In this document: positions 23,371 to 36,507 of the stretch, one piece after another
Numbering within the stretch: the first letter of the stretch is position 1
Layout of the letters: every line of letters starts with the position of its first letter
Assembly: GCA_007922225.1 (NCBI GenBank)
Contig: ML679973.1
Coordinates: 4,936,597-5,000,596 of the forward strand
Source of the DNA: Emydura subglobosa
Lineage: Eukaryota > Chordata > Testudines > Chelidae
Direction: 5' to 3'
Length of the DNA: 64,000 nt
The notes under the pieces: model-generated
Told to the model about the DNA's origin: nothing
The model's database searches: none
What the model saw: the letters and a program-made list of their open reading frames with translations, nothing else
Translations under genes and position numbers: made by a program

Positions 23371-25194
23371 GTCCATGGAAGCACCATAGATCGATAGCCG
23401 GGGGCATGACAGTAAATATTGTAGGGTTGAGTCCTCCTGGGACCAAGTCTTTCACCTTTTCATTACTTTTAAATTATTATTATTAATAAGTAACCCCCAA
23501 ACAGGGGTGAGATGGGGATTGTTTCCCTTCCTCACATTATGAAGGCAGACCAGCAGGTGGTCTCAGATGTGTGGGGCAGGAGGCAGGAGCTCAGGGGCAA
23601 ACCTAGCAGGGACAGTGCTGCATCCATGGCTGGCCTCCACATTTTGTGGAGCGCTGATAACCAGTGCAACATTTTGTGGATATGAAGGAAGACAGTGCAA
23701 CTTCCTGGCTCAGTATATGTGACTAAGTTGCCTTCTAGTGGCTGGGTCCTAAGGGAGGATAAGGGACTTTACAGAAGTGCCAGCCAAGAGACGTTTCTCT
23801 TCATTCAAATGGCAGAGGCCTCTGTGTTTGGAGCTGAACGTCAAGCCTGGACACAGCATCGGGTCAGGCTGGCTGATGTCCAATATTCCTGTATATATAT
23901 GTAGATTTTTCACAATGATCCCTGTCCCTAGGTTCTTGTAATTTATCACAGGCTTATCACAGTAGCAGCATGGAGCAGCTTCCCTGACACTAGGAAACAT
24001 GAAAATGGAGACAGTCACAAAAAGAACACCCAACATTCAAGCCCTAAAATGGAGTGAGGGCTCTCAGTTCTCCTGTTACAGCTGTAGGTATCTAGCTCTC
24101 CCTTGACCTGTTCTGGGGTACTCACACCTCACCTCCCGACTTGGGCTACCTGTAATTACAAGGGTCTCTGCACTGGAGTCTTCTCAGGCCGTCTGTGTTT
24201 TCCCCTTAAATAAAAGAAAGACCTGGTCTTTATTGTACAGGAGCCATTTCCACAAGGCAGCCTCATGACTGCCACAAACAGACTGGTTCCGGAGGGAAGG
24301 AGAAGACAGAAGGAGGAAGATGCAGCTTTGTTCCCAAGAGCCAAGTGGGGAGCGGATCAAAGTGCACAAATTCTGTTTCTAGTTACACAACCTCACAGCC
24401 AGCCCTGTACCTGCTCCCCAAATGCTACAAACAAACCGCGACACGGTCTGTGCATGCAGCTTCCCTGGTGTGCTTTGTTCTTTTACTTCTACATGCTCAT
24501 TCTCTCTTTATGGGTTTTCTATAGTGCCCAGTACTGCACAACCGAATCACTGCATGAGACCAGCACAGTCAGGTCCCCAGTGAGCTTCTCAGAGAATTCT
24601 GCTCTTCACCCTTCCTGGGTTCTAGCAAGCCCTGCTTGGTTACATGTAATATCCTCTCTCACGGCTTTCCCGCTCCTTCATTTTTCTCCATCTCTCTGTT
24701 TCATTCACTCCCCTTTCTCTAGTTTGCATGTTTCTCTGTTCTCCTCTGCTTTCAGGACTAGAGTTGCCCTCTGCCAGCTCCATCCCTGCCAGTAAGTGTA
24801 GCCTTGATCACCAGCATGTCCACTTCTCCCAGGAGTGCTCTTGCACTTTCTTTTACGCCACCCTTTATGCATGGAATACCCTCCCCAAGCCAGTCAACAA
24901 AACCACCACTGTGTCCTCCTCCAGAAACCTCACTGAGACCCAGTTATACCATGTTGCCTATGGGAGATGGCTAATGGCCAAACCGAGGGCCAGTGGGCCC
25001 TACTGAGATCTATGTTATGTGTTTATTTACATCTTATAATTAAAAACAAACCCTCTAATTGGCTTGGAGTCATCAGTTAGCGCACACAGCTAGTCTATGT
25101 AACTGCGTGTTCCCATCGCTGTTACACTACAAAAGGGGTGTAACAAAGAAAAAGGAGAAAATGGGGACAGGAGTAGGTTATTTTCTTAAATGAG

Positions 25195-25330
25195 CTACAT
25201 AGATCATAAGGCCAGAAGGGATCATTAGAATCATCGAGTCTGATCTGCTATATAACACACTTTACTCTGTAAGCTCTACAGGGAAGGACTATCTCCTACT
25301 ATGTGTTTGCACAGCTCTGTTTTGAGCCTC
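25195..25330. mobile_element. CR1-related fragment
   Basis: 'tcataaggccagaagggatcattagaatcatcgagtctgatctgctatataacac' matches the same CR1-associated segment seen near 34.4 kb. Confidence 0.65.
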
Positions 25331-28189
25331 AGAGGGACCTATGGATACTGCTGTAATACGAATTGTATTAATTATTATGTTCTCTCTCTCCCCCTTGTTC
25401 TTTTTCCTCTCCGACATCCCTCTCTCGCCTCCTCTTTTTCTAGCGCCTGCTGCAGTCCCTGCTTGTGTTACGCACTCATAACAACATTAGCTAGGTGGTT
25501 GATGGATGCCTCCAATATACTGCTTGTAACCTTCTTGAGCTGTTTTGCAATTACACATCTCTCTACTTAATTTCCTCCATCAATCTTCTGTTTTTACACA
25601 CGTACGCATGCATGCACCCCTCAGGAGCTGGTTTTGACTATTTCTTGTATTGTGTGTGACTGGAGCAATGATCAAGAGACGTAATACCTGGCGGTAGCTC
25701 AGAGCATCTGGTGCTGTTGGCTCAACCACTGTTGCCCATCACCAGAATATTCATATATCAGAAAACTTTTTGCTACTGAAATGCAAAATAATAGGCAACT
25801 CAGATTTTGGGAGTGGCCTAAGGATTCCCAGGCTGGCAAATAACCTAGATTATGTTTACACTGCACCCCATTTGCAGCAGCATGTATGGTATGTGTAGTA
25901 CATGCCTCAGTGAGAAGCACACCACGTTCACACGGTGGTGTGTAGCGACACACATCAGTAAAAGACTCTGGCAAGGGCAGCAGACAAACGCCCTGGCAGT
26001 GGGGGAGCTGCTGGAACCTCTCCCCACTGCCTCCCCTCTGCCAGAGCCTTTCCCCACTGCCAGAATCTTTCACGAAGGTGGGGAAAAGCTCCAGCAGTGG
26101 GACACTACACTGCTAAAAAAGTATAAGGGGGAGGCACTGCTTGAGCGAGTAGAGCCTGTAGGGTACATGTCCAGGTACATACCCACAGACATGTCTTAAC
26201 TCTACTTTCCTGGGTAGTGCCTCACTAGCTACCTGGCTGTTTATACCTGTGCTGGGTGGCTGGTGGTGTGTGTGCTCTACCTGCTGCCAAGCCTGTGTCA
26301 ACCACTTACACGCTTCCTTTAAACCCCCTTCCTGTTTTATTGGGGCATCTGAAATAGTCTGGCCACCGTCAAGTCAATGGAAATACTGCAACTCCTCAGC
26401 TGTATGCAGTATGAAGCAGCACATATTGATGCTTTGGCTGCTGATACTGGGATGAGATGCCAAAGAATGGGGGAGAGGGGACAGAAAGTTCCTGTAGATT
26501 TCAGCAAGCAGAGACAGAGCTGTTGGTGAGCACCATGAATTATGCACTCCTTGTTTGAAGAGAGGTTGGCCTCATCAATAATGAAGGCTCACTGCTCTGC
26601 CTTCAGCATTGCATCCCCACCATCCCTGCAGTTGGGGAATTTATGAAATCTGCATGGACGTCTTCAAGGTGCTCAGGGGAAGTGAAGAGAGGACAGAATG
26701 CAGGCTAGCAAACAACACTGCAGAAAATTCCTGTGCATATAAAAAGTGAACCTGCACAGCCCATGTACTGCCCTGCCAACAGCTGTGCTCAGGTACTCAC
26801 ACGCAGACACATGCAAACGCACACCTAAAAATGAAGACAGCAGTGATAGACCGGGGCATTCGCATTAGCCGACTCTAGATTTATACAGCAGGTGGTCGGA
26901 TATTACTGGTAAATGGCCCTTATCCCGGAAACCCACGCCCCCTTCAGGGTGCTAGAGTCTATATTTACTGATCTCGAGCGCAGAATGCAAAGCCCAAGTA
27001 TTTCCTCAGGCTCTTTTCAAGTCACTGTTTCCTTTCTGGTGTGGCTTTCTCCCCCTTAGTATTTCCCCTTTGCTCCATTTCCCTCTCTGTTCCGGTTTGT
27101 CTCCACCATTATCTCTGCCTTCCCTCAATTCTTATCCCTCTTTTCTCCATTTCGTTCCCAGCCCCTTGCTCCTCCTGGGAGAGGGCCAGAGAATGGCTCC
27201 TGCTCCAACAAAAGTGATGAGTGTTTCAGAGTTTGAGCAGGTGATCCGAGTGAACTGGGGAGTGTGACCCTCTGAATACAGGTGAACACAGAACCCTGCA
27301 CCGGAGCCCTAAGGGAGTTGCATCACTTTTCCATGACTCAGTTTCCCCCAGCTGTAGAATGGAAGGAGCGGGGGCTTGGAGGGTTAATTAATGCCTGGAA
27401 AGTGCTGTGGAGTCGAGAAGTGCTAGGAACGTGTTCTGTATTATTATTATTTATTCATTATTATGATCCCGCTTTTCCTTTGTTCTGCTGCCTCCACATC
27501 CTCTTTTTCCATCCTTCAACTGTTCCTGCCAACCCAGCGTCCGCCCTGCGCTGATTAGTGTGAGTTTAGAGTCATTAGAAAGAAGGTGGATTAAGAAGAT
27601 TAACAACAAGGCTGTCCCAGACCTAGGTCTCCCAGCACTGTTTCTGAACATAGGCCCCTGCCTCACAAGCCCTCGGCCCCTGGGGCCTTTCCCTAAAACA
27701 GCCCTCCAATATGTCACTCCCCAGTCTGGCTCTCCCTAGCCTTAGCCTTCTGGCTATACTTTCAAGCCAGAGTAGCCATCTCTAAAGCGACCCTTTAGCT
27801 TTGGTCCCCCAAGGCTGCCACCTGATCCAGTTCTCCTGAGTACTTTCCCACACTCCCCTGAGAGGCCTACCATTGTGTGTGATCTCTGGTTTGAATATTA
27901 GGGAGATTTGGGACTGGATCTAAATCCAAAGCATAGCTCTGTAACGGGTCTAACCAAAACCCCTGGAACTTTGGGAATGTTTGAGGCCAGTTCTAATTTT
28001 TATGCATCTTTGGTTCTTATTCATAAAGAAAACTGGAATCAGAAGTGCCAAAATCCACTGAGGAAAAAAAGTGACAGTTCAAAACCAAAGGGACGCATGA
28101 GGGACCAGCTGTCTGATGATAGATCCAGCTCCCTAAGAGTCCTAACTCAGTGCTGCAAACTCACTGGAATTATCTAACCTCAGAGGAGA

Positions 28190-29240
28190 TGTATTTTTGG
28201 GGGGCTTATCTAGATGTGTGCATATGCCCAGGTAGCTGCTCTGCAGCTTTGTGTTCTAAGGATACCTTTGGAGAAGGCGACGGACAAGGAGTACTGACCT
28301 CATAGAATCTGTGAGTATTGAAAATGGGGGTGTTATGTCACACAATTGGTAATAGAGTTTAATATAGCCCGAAATCCACTTAGCGAGTGTCTGGGCTGAC
28401 ATCACTGAACCTTTTGACTTATCTGTAATGGTGAGGAAGAGTCAGATATCCTGAAGGCTCTCATCCTATCCCAATAGGAGGCCAAGGCTCTCCTCAAGTC
28501 AAGCGTATGGAGGATGGCTTCTCTACGACCCTGATGGGGTTTGGGATAAAAGGCTGGAAGCTGAACAAGCTAATTTATGTGAAATGCAGAAGTCACCTTC
28601 GGACAAACTTTGGATGTGGGCTAAGCGTAACCTTATCAAGGAAGAACACCATGAAAGGGGGATGCACCATCAGAGCCGCTATTTCCCCACTCCTCCTTGC
28701 AGAAGTGATGGCAAAGAGGAATGTCATCTTCACGGAAAGATGATTAATGAACAAGTGGCCATGGGTTCAAATGGTGGTCTAGTCAGCCCTTTTAATAGTA
28801 GGTTCAGGTCCCATTGGGGAGTGGGACGTCTGGGTTGTGGGGAGAGGTTCGCCATGCCTTTGAGAAATCTATTCATAGTCAGATGTGAAAAGATTGAATA
28901 TCCTTCTACCTGCCCATGGAAGGTTGCAATTGCTGCTAGGTGAACTGATAGACAGACCCGATTTCTTGAGAGTCAACAGGTAATCTAGGATTGTGGACAG
29001 GGTGAATGTATTCGGGACGACACCAGATCTGGAATCTCTTCCATTTTTGTAGATGGGCACGGCAAATAGTTCCTCTCCTACGGTGCAATAGCACTTTTTG
29101 CACCTCTTCAGAGCACGATGTCTCCGTGCACTGGAACCATGAAGGAGCCAGGCTTTGAGCCGTAGAATCCATAGGCTGGGATGGAGAGTGTGCCTCTTGT
29201 TCTGTGATAGAAGGTAAGGAGTGATTGGAAGAGTCATCGG
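28190..29240 (-). pseudogene. DIRS tyrosine recombinase region, decayed
   Basis: In successive minus-strand frames one sees the N-terminal core-binding part (TLSTILDYLLTLKKSGLSIS at about 29,030-28,950), RFLKGMANLSPQPRRPTPQW near 28,870, the catalytic-Arg neighbourhood FAITSARRSGEIAAL near 28,720, and a C-terminal CRAATWAYAH-type motif near 28,230. Several stops and at least one frameshift (near 28,745) interrupt it. Family knowledge: this recombinase inserts circular cDNA without a DDE integrase. Confidence 0.72.
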
Positions 29241-29513
29241 TGGACACAGTGATACCCTTACCTGTCACAGTTGGCACGTCTGTCTGGGCCAGGTAGGAGC
29301 AATCAGTATGATGTTTGCTCTTTTTTCCCCCCACTTTTGACAGGATTTTTAGTATCATAGGGAATGGGGTGAAGGCATAAAGAAGGCCCTTGTCCCATGG
29401 AAGGAGACAACCATCTTCCATGGCGTGTTATCTGATTCCTGCTCTGGAGCAGTACTGTGGACATTTCTTGTTCTAGTAAGTAGCAAATAGGTCTATTATT
29501 GTGTCCCCCATTG

Positions 29514-30950
29514 TCAGAATATGTCCTGGAGTACCACTGAATCTATCTCCGATTCGTGATCATGTGGGAATTTGCAGCTGAGACTGTCTGCAGTCGTGTT
29601 GTGTATTCCTGGCAAGTAGGCCGCTGATATTAGGATATTGTGGGAGATACACCAGTTCCATAGTTTTAGTGCATCTATGCCCAGGGAGCAAGACCTGGCA
29701 CCTCCCTGATGATTTATGTAATACATAAAGGCCATATTGTCCATAATGACCATAGGGTGGCATGTCTTTGATCGGCAGAACGAACTGAGCACACGTGTTT
29801 GACTGTTCCGAGTTCAAACAGATTGATATGGAGGCATGTCTCTGCTGGAGACTATTTGCCCTGTATTGTGTGACCATTGAGATGTGCATCCCTCCCTATG
29901 AGGTATACCTCAATGGTCAGCAGTAGAGATGGGAAAGACTGAACAAACTGGATTCCCATACAAATGTTTACTGGGTTCTTCCACCAGTGCAAGGAATGCT
30001 TGACCCTGGTGGGTATTGATAGTAGTTTACTTATGTGGTCTCTGTTTGATCTGTAAATTGAACTGAACCATGCTTGGAGGCATCTCATGTGTAGTCTAGC
30101 ATGAGCAATAACTGATGTGCCTGTGGCTGTGTGCCCCAGGAGCTGGATGCAATGTCTGGCTGAAATTTGGGGGCTGAATTGTATTCTTTCTATCAATGAA
30201 GAGAGATTGAGAAATCTGTGCTGTGGGAGGAGTGCCTTTGCCTGCATGGAGTCGAGCATGGCTCCTATGAATTCTAGCCTCTGTACCAGTGTTAAAGTTG
30301 ACTTTTGTTTGTTGATCTGTCGGCCCGGATTCTGAAAGAGATTCAGTGTGGGCTGAGTGACTCGTTGGGCCTCTGTGAAGGCCGGTGCTCTGAGAAGGCA
30401 AGTCATCCAAGTAAGGATTCATCGTAATGCCTTGAGAGTGTAAATGGGGCACCACTACTGAAAGCATCTTGGAGAACACTCTGGGGGCCGATGAGAGGCC
30501 AAAAGGGAGTACTCTGTATTGGTAGTGGTCTGGGCCTAGCGTGAACCTGAGGTAACTTCCGTGGTTTGGTATGATTGAGATGTGAAAATATGCATCTTGA
30601 AGATTGAGGGCCGAGAACCAGTCTCCTTTTTCTAACGCTAGATTGATCATTGATAACATGACCATCAAACTTCTGAGCACTGACAAACTTGTTGAGTGTT
30701 CTGAGGTCCAGTATGGGTCTCCAACCCCCTTTTTTTCTTTAGGTATCAGGAACTAACAAGAGTAGAAGCATCTGCCCATTAGATGTGTGGGTACTGGCTC
30801 TATGGCTTCTATGCTGAGGAAGTGGTTTATCTCCGGACGTAGCAGACTCTCGTGAGAAGTGTCCCTGAAGACAGATGGGGAAGGGCCCTTGGGCCTGCCA
30901 GGGGGCCCCAATATGGCCATTGTGGTGGGAAAGGGCCTTGTGGTTGGTAC
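29514..30950 (-). pseudogene. DIRS reverse transcriptase / RNase H region, frameshifted
   Basis: The fragment around 30,690-30,400 shows WFSALNLQDAYFHISI, HYQYRVLPFGLSSAPRVFSK and the RT active-site motif YLDD, all characteristic of DIRS polymerases. Just after YLDD the frame shifts and continues in the overlapping frame (about 30,406-29,852). RNase H-like signatures follow near 29,790-29,510 (DNMAFMYYINHQGG, then AAYLPG and a ADSLS end), again in another frame. The upstream conserved edge (FLIPKKKKGGWRPILD) lies near 30,750-30,700. At least two frame breaks make it non-functional. Confidence 0.82.
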
Positions 30951-30999
30951 CATGGTTGCCCAAAGAAGGAGGCTGTGGGTCAGAGGGGTGGTATGCCAA

Positions 31000-31900
31000 G
31001 GTGGAGCTGGGCTCCATATGGTGGTGGGTGAGAAGAGTGTTGGTCACTTTCTGATTCTGACAATGAAAAGGGCGGTGGGCAGCAGGAGGTCATTGGTGAG
31101 CCAAGGGCTCTGGATAAACTTGGTACCGGGGCCCCATTACTGAGCAGAGGAGAGTCTGGTGCATCAGACACCAACAGATCTGTCACGCAATGGAAATCCT
31201 GTTTGTGTGGAGGATGTCAGTGCCAGCAGAGGCTGTTGGTGCCACGAGGCTTTTACCGACAGTGTTGGAGACACGGATTGGACAGCAGGATCCGTTGGTG
31301 CCTCAAATATTGTTGGCGGTACTGATATTGATGACCATATTGACGGCGCCTTCCCCAAGGAGGATCTTTTCATTTTTTTTATACCCCTGCGGTACTGATG
31401 CTTCTTTGCCTGAGCCATTGGGTCTTTGGGCGTTCTGACTTGCCCTGTTGGTTCGCTACCACGCGTGCCCTGGGTACCAGATTTAGATGGCTTCAGTGCT
31501 GTCGATACTGATGATATTGAAAGAGCCAGGGATCATTTTCGGCTCAATTGGGGCTCACTACTGGGACTCACTGACCTTTTCTTAGAGGCCTTACATGAGT
31601 GGCTCACAGGGAGGTCTCTGAGCTCACCTCCCTTTGAAGTAGATGGTTGCAGTGAGGGATCCCACCAGGATTCCAGAGGTTGAAGGGCTGACTCCATGAG
31701 CTGGAGTTCGAGGCTCAGTTCTCTGTCCTTCCTGGACCTGGGCTTCAGTTGCTGACACAAGCCCCACTTCCGTGGAATGTGCATCTCTCCCAGGCAACAA
31801 ATGTCTTGCAAGTGTCTATCAGTCACTGAGATAAATTCCTTGCAGCTGAAGCAATTTTTGAAGCCCAGGGAGCCAGGCAGACCCTTGTCCAGAGGGTTCC
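31000..31900 (-). pseudogene. DIRS gag-like region, decayed
   Basis: A minus-strand frame near 31,830-31,530 reads DRHLQDICCLGEMH, then a KPRSRKDRELSLELQLMESAL stretch. This resembles the conserved Cys-containing segment of vertebrate DIRS gag-like proteins. It sits directly upstream of the RT region in the expected order, and downstream frames toward 31.0 kb are broken. Assignment rests mainly on position and this short motif. Confidence 0.5.
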
Positions 31901-33784
31901 CCCTTACAAGGAGTTGATGGAAGACAAAGTTCTTTTCTTTTTTTTAGGCAATGGCCAAAATAAAATGTAAATGAAGCAAAGAAAGAAAAAGGGGCTTCAA
32001 AAGAAGCTAACATTAGCAATTCTAAGAGAGTTAACGATTTGCAAACAGACAGCTCTAGCTCCATCTCTAGCCAGGGGCAGTTGAGAAGGAGACTGAGGTG
32101 GGATGACCCACACACACTGGCCGGCTACTTCCTGGCTGGCAAGGAGCAGCACATGTGCTGGTGGGATGGACTGCTATCAAAGTTCTCCAGTCAACAACGC
32201 AGGGACACAGGCACCCATAGAGACACTGCTTGAAGAAGAAAGACCAGTTCTGTCTCACATCTCAGGCAAGATAAACAGCAGCCTTCTATGGAAATGACAG
32301 ATGGGCCAGAGCTGCAAAATTCAGATCTGGATTTGAACTCCCCCCATGATCTGTCTAATTTGTCCGTTTGTGTGTGTCTGTGTCAGAGAGTGGCATTATT
32401 TAAGTGCCAATCAGCTTTTGACTTGCTGGTTAGTAACAACATTTGCTACTTAGGAACACTAATTAGAATCTGGATCTCAAATCCCCTAAAGCTATGGGGT
32501 GTCTGAGTCTGGAGTTTTGGTTTGGCCCAAATCCATTCTGGACCAGAATGTCACCAAGGATTGGGAGGGGGATGTTTGAAGGCAGGGTTTTGGCTTCAGC
32601 AACCCATCTCTAAATGAAAACCTAACCTCCGGAAACCGTGTCTCCTCTGAGATCCCGTCTCCTCAGACTTCGCTGCAGCACATTCTCTCTAGCTCTTACT
32701 CCCGTCATTGGCCCACCTCCTGCTTTTCCTCACTCACAGCCCCTTCTTTTCATAGCCTCCTCCGGAACAGGTTGGATGATTTCCCCAGAGCTTTCTCCTG
32801 TTGTCCCAATCCAACCTAGGCATAAAACTAATTTTTCTAAGTCTCATTTTTCCTGGAGCAGATTTCTGGTTTCAGAAGGTCACATCTACCTTTCCCCTTG
32901 AGCAAGCATGAAGTCCCAGGTAGGGAATGTAGGACAGATTGGCATCTTGGGAGGTAAGACCATCTGGATAAGTAAGCAGACAGTGCCACAGACACAGAGA
33001 AGCAATGAAGGGCTCCTCATATTCCTCTCTTAGGACAGGCATTCAGAGCCTGCATGTCCTCTTGACTGGTGAATGGTTTTGTCTGCAGTAAAGCATCCCT
33101 CCTGGGTGCTCTTCATCTCATTAGGTCTCTCCTTGCAGTGGGACAGCTGGTGTTCTAATGTACAACATTAGAATTACTTGGAGGTCATTTCCTCCCCCGT
33201 ACACACATTCTGCAGATGTGATTGTGGTGCTTCGCATGCTGTGCTTCACTGTGTGTGACAGATGTCTCCCTATCCCCAAGCAAAGGCAGGACTAGAGCAG
33301 AAGCAGCTGCTTGTGTAGAAATGTCTGAGTCGTTAAGTCAAATGAGACTCCCCCCTTCTGTGCAATCTCCCCAGAAATACCTCTGAATGCCAGCAGGATG
33401 TGAACGGCACAGCTCAAGGGAAATCTGGCCTCAGGATCCTGGTGGTCATCTGACTCCCATATCAGGAAATCCTGCCAGGCACTGGAAAGGAATTTTAGGG
33501 CTACACTGTAGTGGGCCCAGACCTGGTATGGAAGGGGGAAGGAAGGGAAAAGGGTGCTCCTTAAAGGGACTGGAAAAAGCATATGAGGAGAACCCTGGTT
33601 TCAAGGCCCCCTGCATGCAGAACCCTGCAAAGCTCTCACCGCAAAACACACTATACAGGAGCCTCAGGAGGGACTATGGGTGAGTCAGCCAGAATGCCTC
33701 CTACTGTGTCTCTGCATCCAACTACTACAGGGCTGTGCCTTAAAGACACTCTCTAGCCTCTACCTTGTCCAGAGCCGTGGCTAT

Positions 33785-34020
33785 AACTAGGGCCCTGCCA
33801 AATTCACAGCTGTGAAAAAAACACACCATAGACCATGAGATCTGGCTATTGTAGGTGGTTGTGATATTGCCACACCTACTTCTACGCTGCTGCTGCTGGC
33901 AGCGCTGCTTTCAGAGCTGGGTGCCAGCAGCCACCGCTCTCTGGTCACCCACACTGAAGGCAGTGCTGCTGCCAGCAATACCGTGACCCCCTACAATAGG
34001 GCTATGTCGGAGATGAATTT
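33785..34020. repeat. Dispersed turtle-type repeat ('gggccctgccaaattcac' family)
   Basis: 'actagggccctgccaaattcacagctgtgaaaaa' followed by 'acacctacttctacgctgctgctgctggcagcgctgctttcagagctgggtgccagcagccaccgctctctgg' and '...aaggcagtgctgctgccagc' is a segment I recognise as a very common family in turtle genomes. It is one of the main clues to the taxon. Confidence 0.65.
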
Positions 34021-34034
34021 GGCCCATTAATGGT

Positions 34035-34036
<2 letters not shown>

Positions 34037-34091
<55 letters not shown>

Positions 34092-34141
34092 ACGAACAAC
34101 TGGATCAATGTGCAGCACCTACAGAGAGAGAGAGAGAGAGA
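34037..34141 (+). repeat. Compound microsatellite (TG)n(AG)n
   Basis: About 22 TG units are followed by AG units to 34,090, and a second AG run is at 34,122-34,141. It explains a poly-Thr/His frame on the minus strand. Confidence 0.95.
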
Positions 34142-34396
34142 AATGTGTACCGTGTGTGGAGTACCGCTAGCAAGGCGATGCTGAAAGGGAACAGTGACAT
34201 TATGGGGCTTGTTGCAGGGACTCTGGATATCAGAGGGAAGGGCACCTCCCTGCAATGTGGTTATGGGGCAAAAGATTTGTGTTTAGCAGAATGAGGGTAT
34301 GAGAGGGACTGCATGCTCACACCAAGATCCATCAGTCATCTCCAGTGATGGGTCTTGGGCTGTGAGGGAAGCCTAAGTATTTGGTGTTTTTCCATC

Positions 34397-35323
34397 TACT
34401 CAGATTCCATGGCCAGAAGGGACCATTATGATCACCTAGTCTGACCTCCTAGATCACAGAGGCCATAGAACTGCCCCAAAATAATTCCTAAAGCAGATCT
34501 CTTAGAAAAACATCCACTCTTGAATTAGAAATTGTCAGCAATTGAGAATACACCACCATCTTTGGTGAGTTGTTCCAATGGTTAATTACTCTCACCATTA
34601 AAAAAAAGTACACCTTATCTCCAGTCTGAATTTGTCTAGCTTCAACTTCCAGCCATTGGATCACATCATACCTTTTTCTGCCAGATTGAAGAGCCCATTA
34701 TTAAATACTGTTCCTCATGTAGGCGTTAATAGCCTGTAATCAAGTCACCCCTTAACCTTCTCTTTGTTACACTAAATAGATGGAGCTCCGTGAGTCTATC
34801 ACTCTAAGCCATGGTTTCTAATCCTTTAATTTTTCTCGTGGCTCATGTCTGAGCCCTCTCCAATTTATTAACATCCTTTTTGAATTGTGGACACCAGAAC
34901 TGGACACAGTGTTCTCACAATGGTCATACAAGTGGGAAATACAGAGGTAAAATAACCTCTCTATTCGTACTCAAGTTTCCCGTTTATGCATTCAAGGATC
35001 ACGTTAGCCCTTTGGGTCGCAATGTCCTACTGGGAGCTCATGTTCAGCTGATTATCCACCACTATCCCCAATTTCCCCCCCCCAGTGGTTGCTTCCTAGG
35101 CTACAGGCCCCCATCCTGTAAGGATGGCCTACATTCGTTATTCCTACATGGATACATTTACATTTAGCCATATTAAAACGCATACTGTTTGCTTACAACC
35201 AGTTTACCAAGCAATTCAGATTGCTCTGAAACAGTAACCAGTCCTCTTTGTTATTTACACTTCCCCAATTTGGGTCATCTGCAAACTTTAACAATGATGA
35301 TTCTATGTTTTCTTCCAGGTCAT

Positions 35324-35361
<38 letters not shown>

Positions 35362-35880
35362 TTAAATAGCATAGGGCCAAGAACCAGTCTATGCAGAACC
35401 ATACTAGAAGACACACCTGTTTGATGAGGATTCCCTGTTTACAGTTAGAGACATACAATGTTAATTTGATATCTTTCTAGTTTTTTAATCAAAATGTCAT
35501 GTGATACCAAGTCACATGCCTTACAGTAGTCTAAGTATATAATATCAACACTATTACCTTTATCAACCAAACTTATAACCCAAAAGGATATCAAGTTAGT
35601 TTAACAGGATCTATTTTCCATAAATCCATGTTGATTAGCATTAAATTACATTACCGTCCTTTAATTCTTTATTAATTGAGTCCAATATCAGTTGCTCCAT
35701 TATCTTGCCTGGCATTGGCGTCATACTGACAGGTCAATAATTACCTGGGTCATCTTGTTTATCCTTTTTAAATATTGGCACAATATTATCTTTCTTCCAG
35801 TCTTTTGTAACTTCCCTAGTGTTTTAGTTCCTGGAGTCATGTTATTACATGAGAAACTCAGCTTTCATTTAAAAATAAAG
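34397..35880 (-). mobile_element. CR1-family LINE, 3' portion with decayed reverse transcriptase
   Basis: Reading the minus strand from about 35,780, one finds the CR1 RT signature DDPGNY followed by PVSMTPMPGKIMEQLIL, with stops interrupting it. The sequence then continues through the rest of the ORF toward about 34,400, where the plus strand reads 'ggccagaagggaccattatgatcacctagtctgacc', a common CR1-associated 3' segment in turtles and birds. Many substitutions and stops show it is old and inactive. A run of 30 A (plus strand) interrupts the middle. Confidence 0.75.
35330..35359. repeat. Poly(A) run of 30 inside the CR1 copy
   Basis: An uninterrupted A run lies where related CR1 copies, as I recall, carry only a short A tract between 'cattgat' and 'tgttaaatag'. 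It is probably a slippage expansion, not a retrotransposon tail. Confidence 0.8.
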
Positions 35881-36462
35881 TAAAATGCAAGCCCTCTTGG
35901 TTGCAGAGCAAAGCCTGAAAATGTGAAACCTTTAGGCTCAAACCAACCAAAACAAAAAAAAAAAAACCCACCTCACAGAAGGCAAATAAAAAGAACCCAA
36001 AACATATCCGTTCACAAAAATTTCAGGATTTTAAGCTAATCACATCATTTTTAATACTTGGGGTTGGCAACACAGTTGTAATGTCCCAAGTGCACCACCA
36101 CAAAGCATGAGATGTCTCTTTCCTTCTGTACCTGCCTAGCTAATGGCTTTAATGAGTTGAAAGAAGGTGCTCAAACACCAGGTTTTTACAGTTCCATGGG
36201 GGCATTCTGCAGCATAATTATACAGAGCTTCCAGCGTGCCACTAAACTTTAAAAAGCAAGATCTTGTTTTTCAAAAAAAAGAAAAATTATGTCAGGTCCC
36301 CCTGCCTCAACAAAAAAGTTACAAGATTGGTTTGAAAGCCATGAGGTGGTTTTAAAATAATGTTTTGGGTTCTTTGTACTTGCCTTCTGGTCGGAGCCTT
36401 TAGGGTGCTCTCACTTCACATTTTCAAGTTTTTTCCCACATCCACAAGGGTTAGAAACTTCC

Positions 36463-36466
<4 letters not shown>

Positions 36467-36496
<30 letters not shown>

Positions 36497-36507
36497 AAGG
36501 AAGGAAG
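36467..36507 (+). repeat. Poly(A) run plus (GGAA)n
   Basis: 28 A followed by three GGAA units; a possible remnant of a retroposed tail, but no source was identified. Confidence 0.85.

Larger units (their letters stand above)
28180..32120 (-). mobile_element. DIRS-type (tyrosine-recombinase) retrotransposon, decayed copy
   Basis: Read on the minus strand, the order is a gag-like region (about 31.9-31.0 kb), reverse transcriptase plus RNase H (about 30.95-29.5 kb), then a tyrosine-recombinase region (about 29.2-28.2 kb). That order, and the absence of an aspartic protease or DDE integrase, is typical of DIRS elements, which integrate with a tyrosine recombinase. Several frameshifts and stops break all three regions, so the copy is inactive. 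The inverted terminal repeats expected for this group were not identified, so ends are approximate. Confidence 0.8.

Noticed and set aside
24265..24795. 176-codon plus-strand open frame
   Set aside because: No recognisable domain and biased Ser/Leu/Phe content from pyrimidine-rich DNA; no sign of splicing or a conserved motif.
34037..34141. Regulatory or Z-DNA meaning for the (TG)n(AG)n run
   Set aside because: An ordinary vertebrate microsatellite; nothing in the context supports a specific role.
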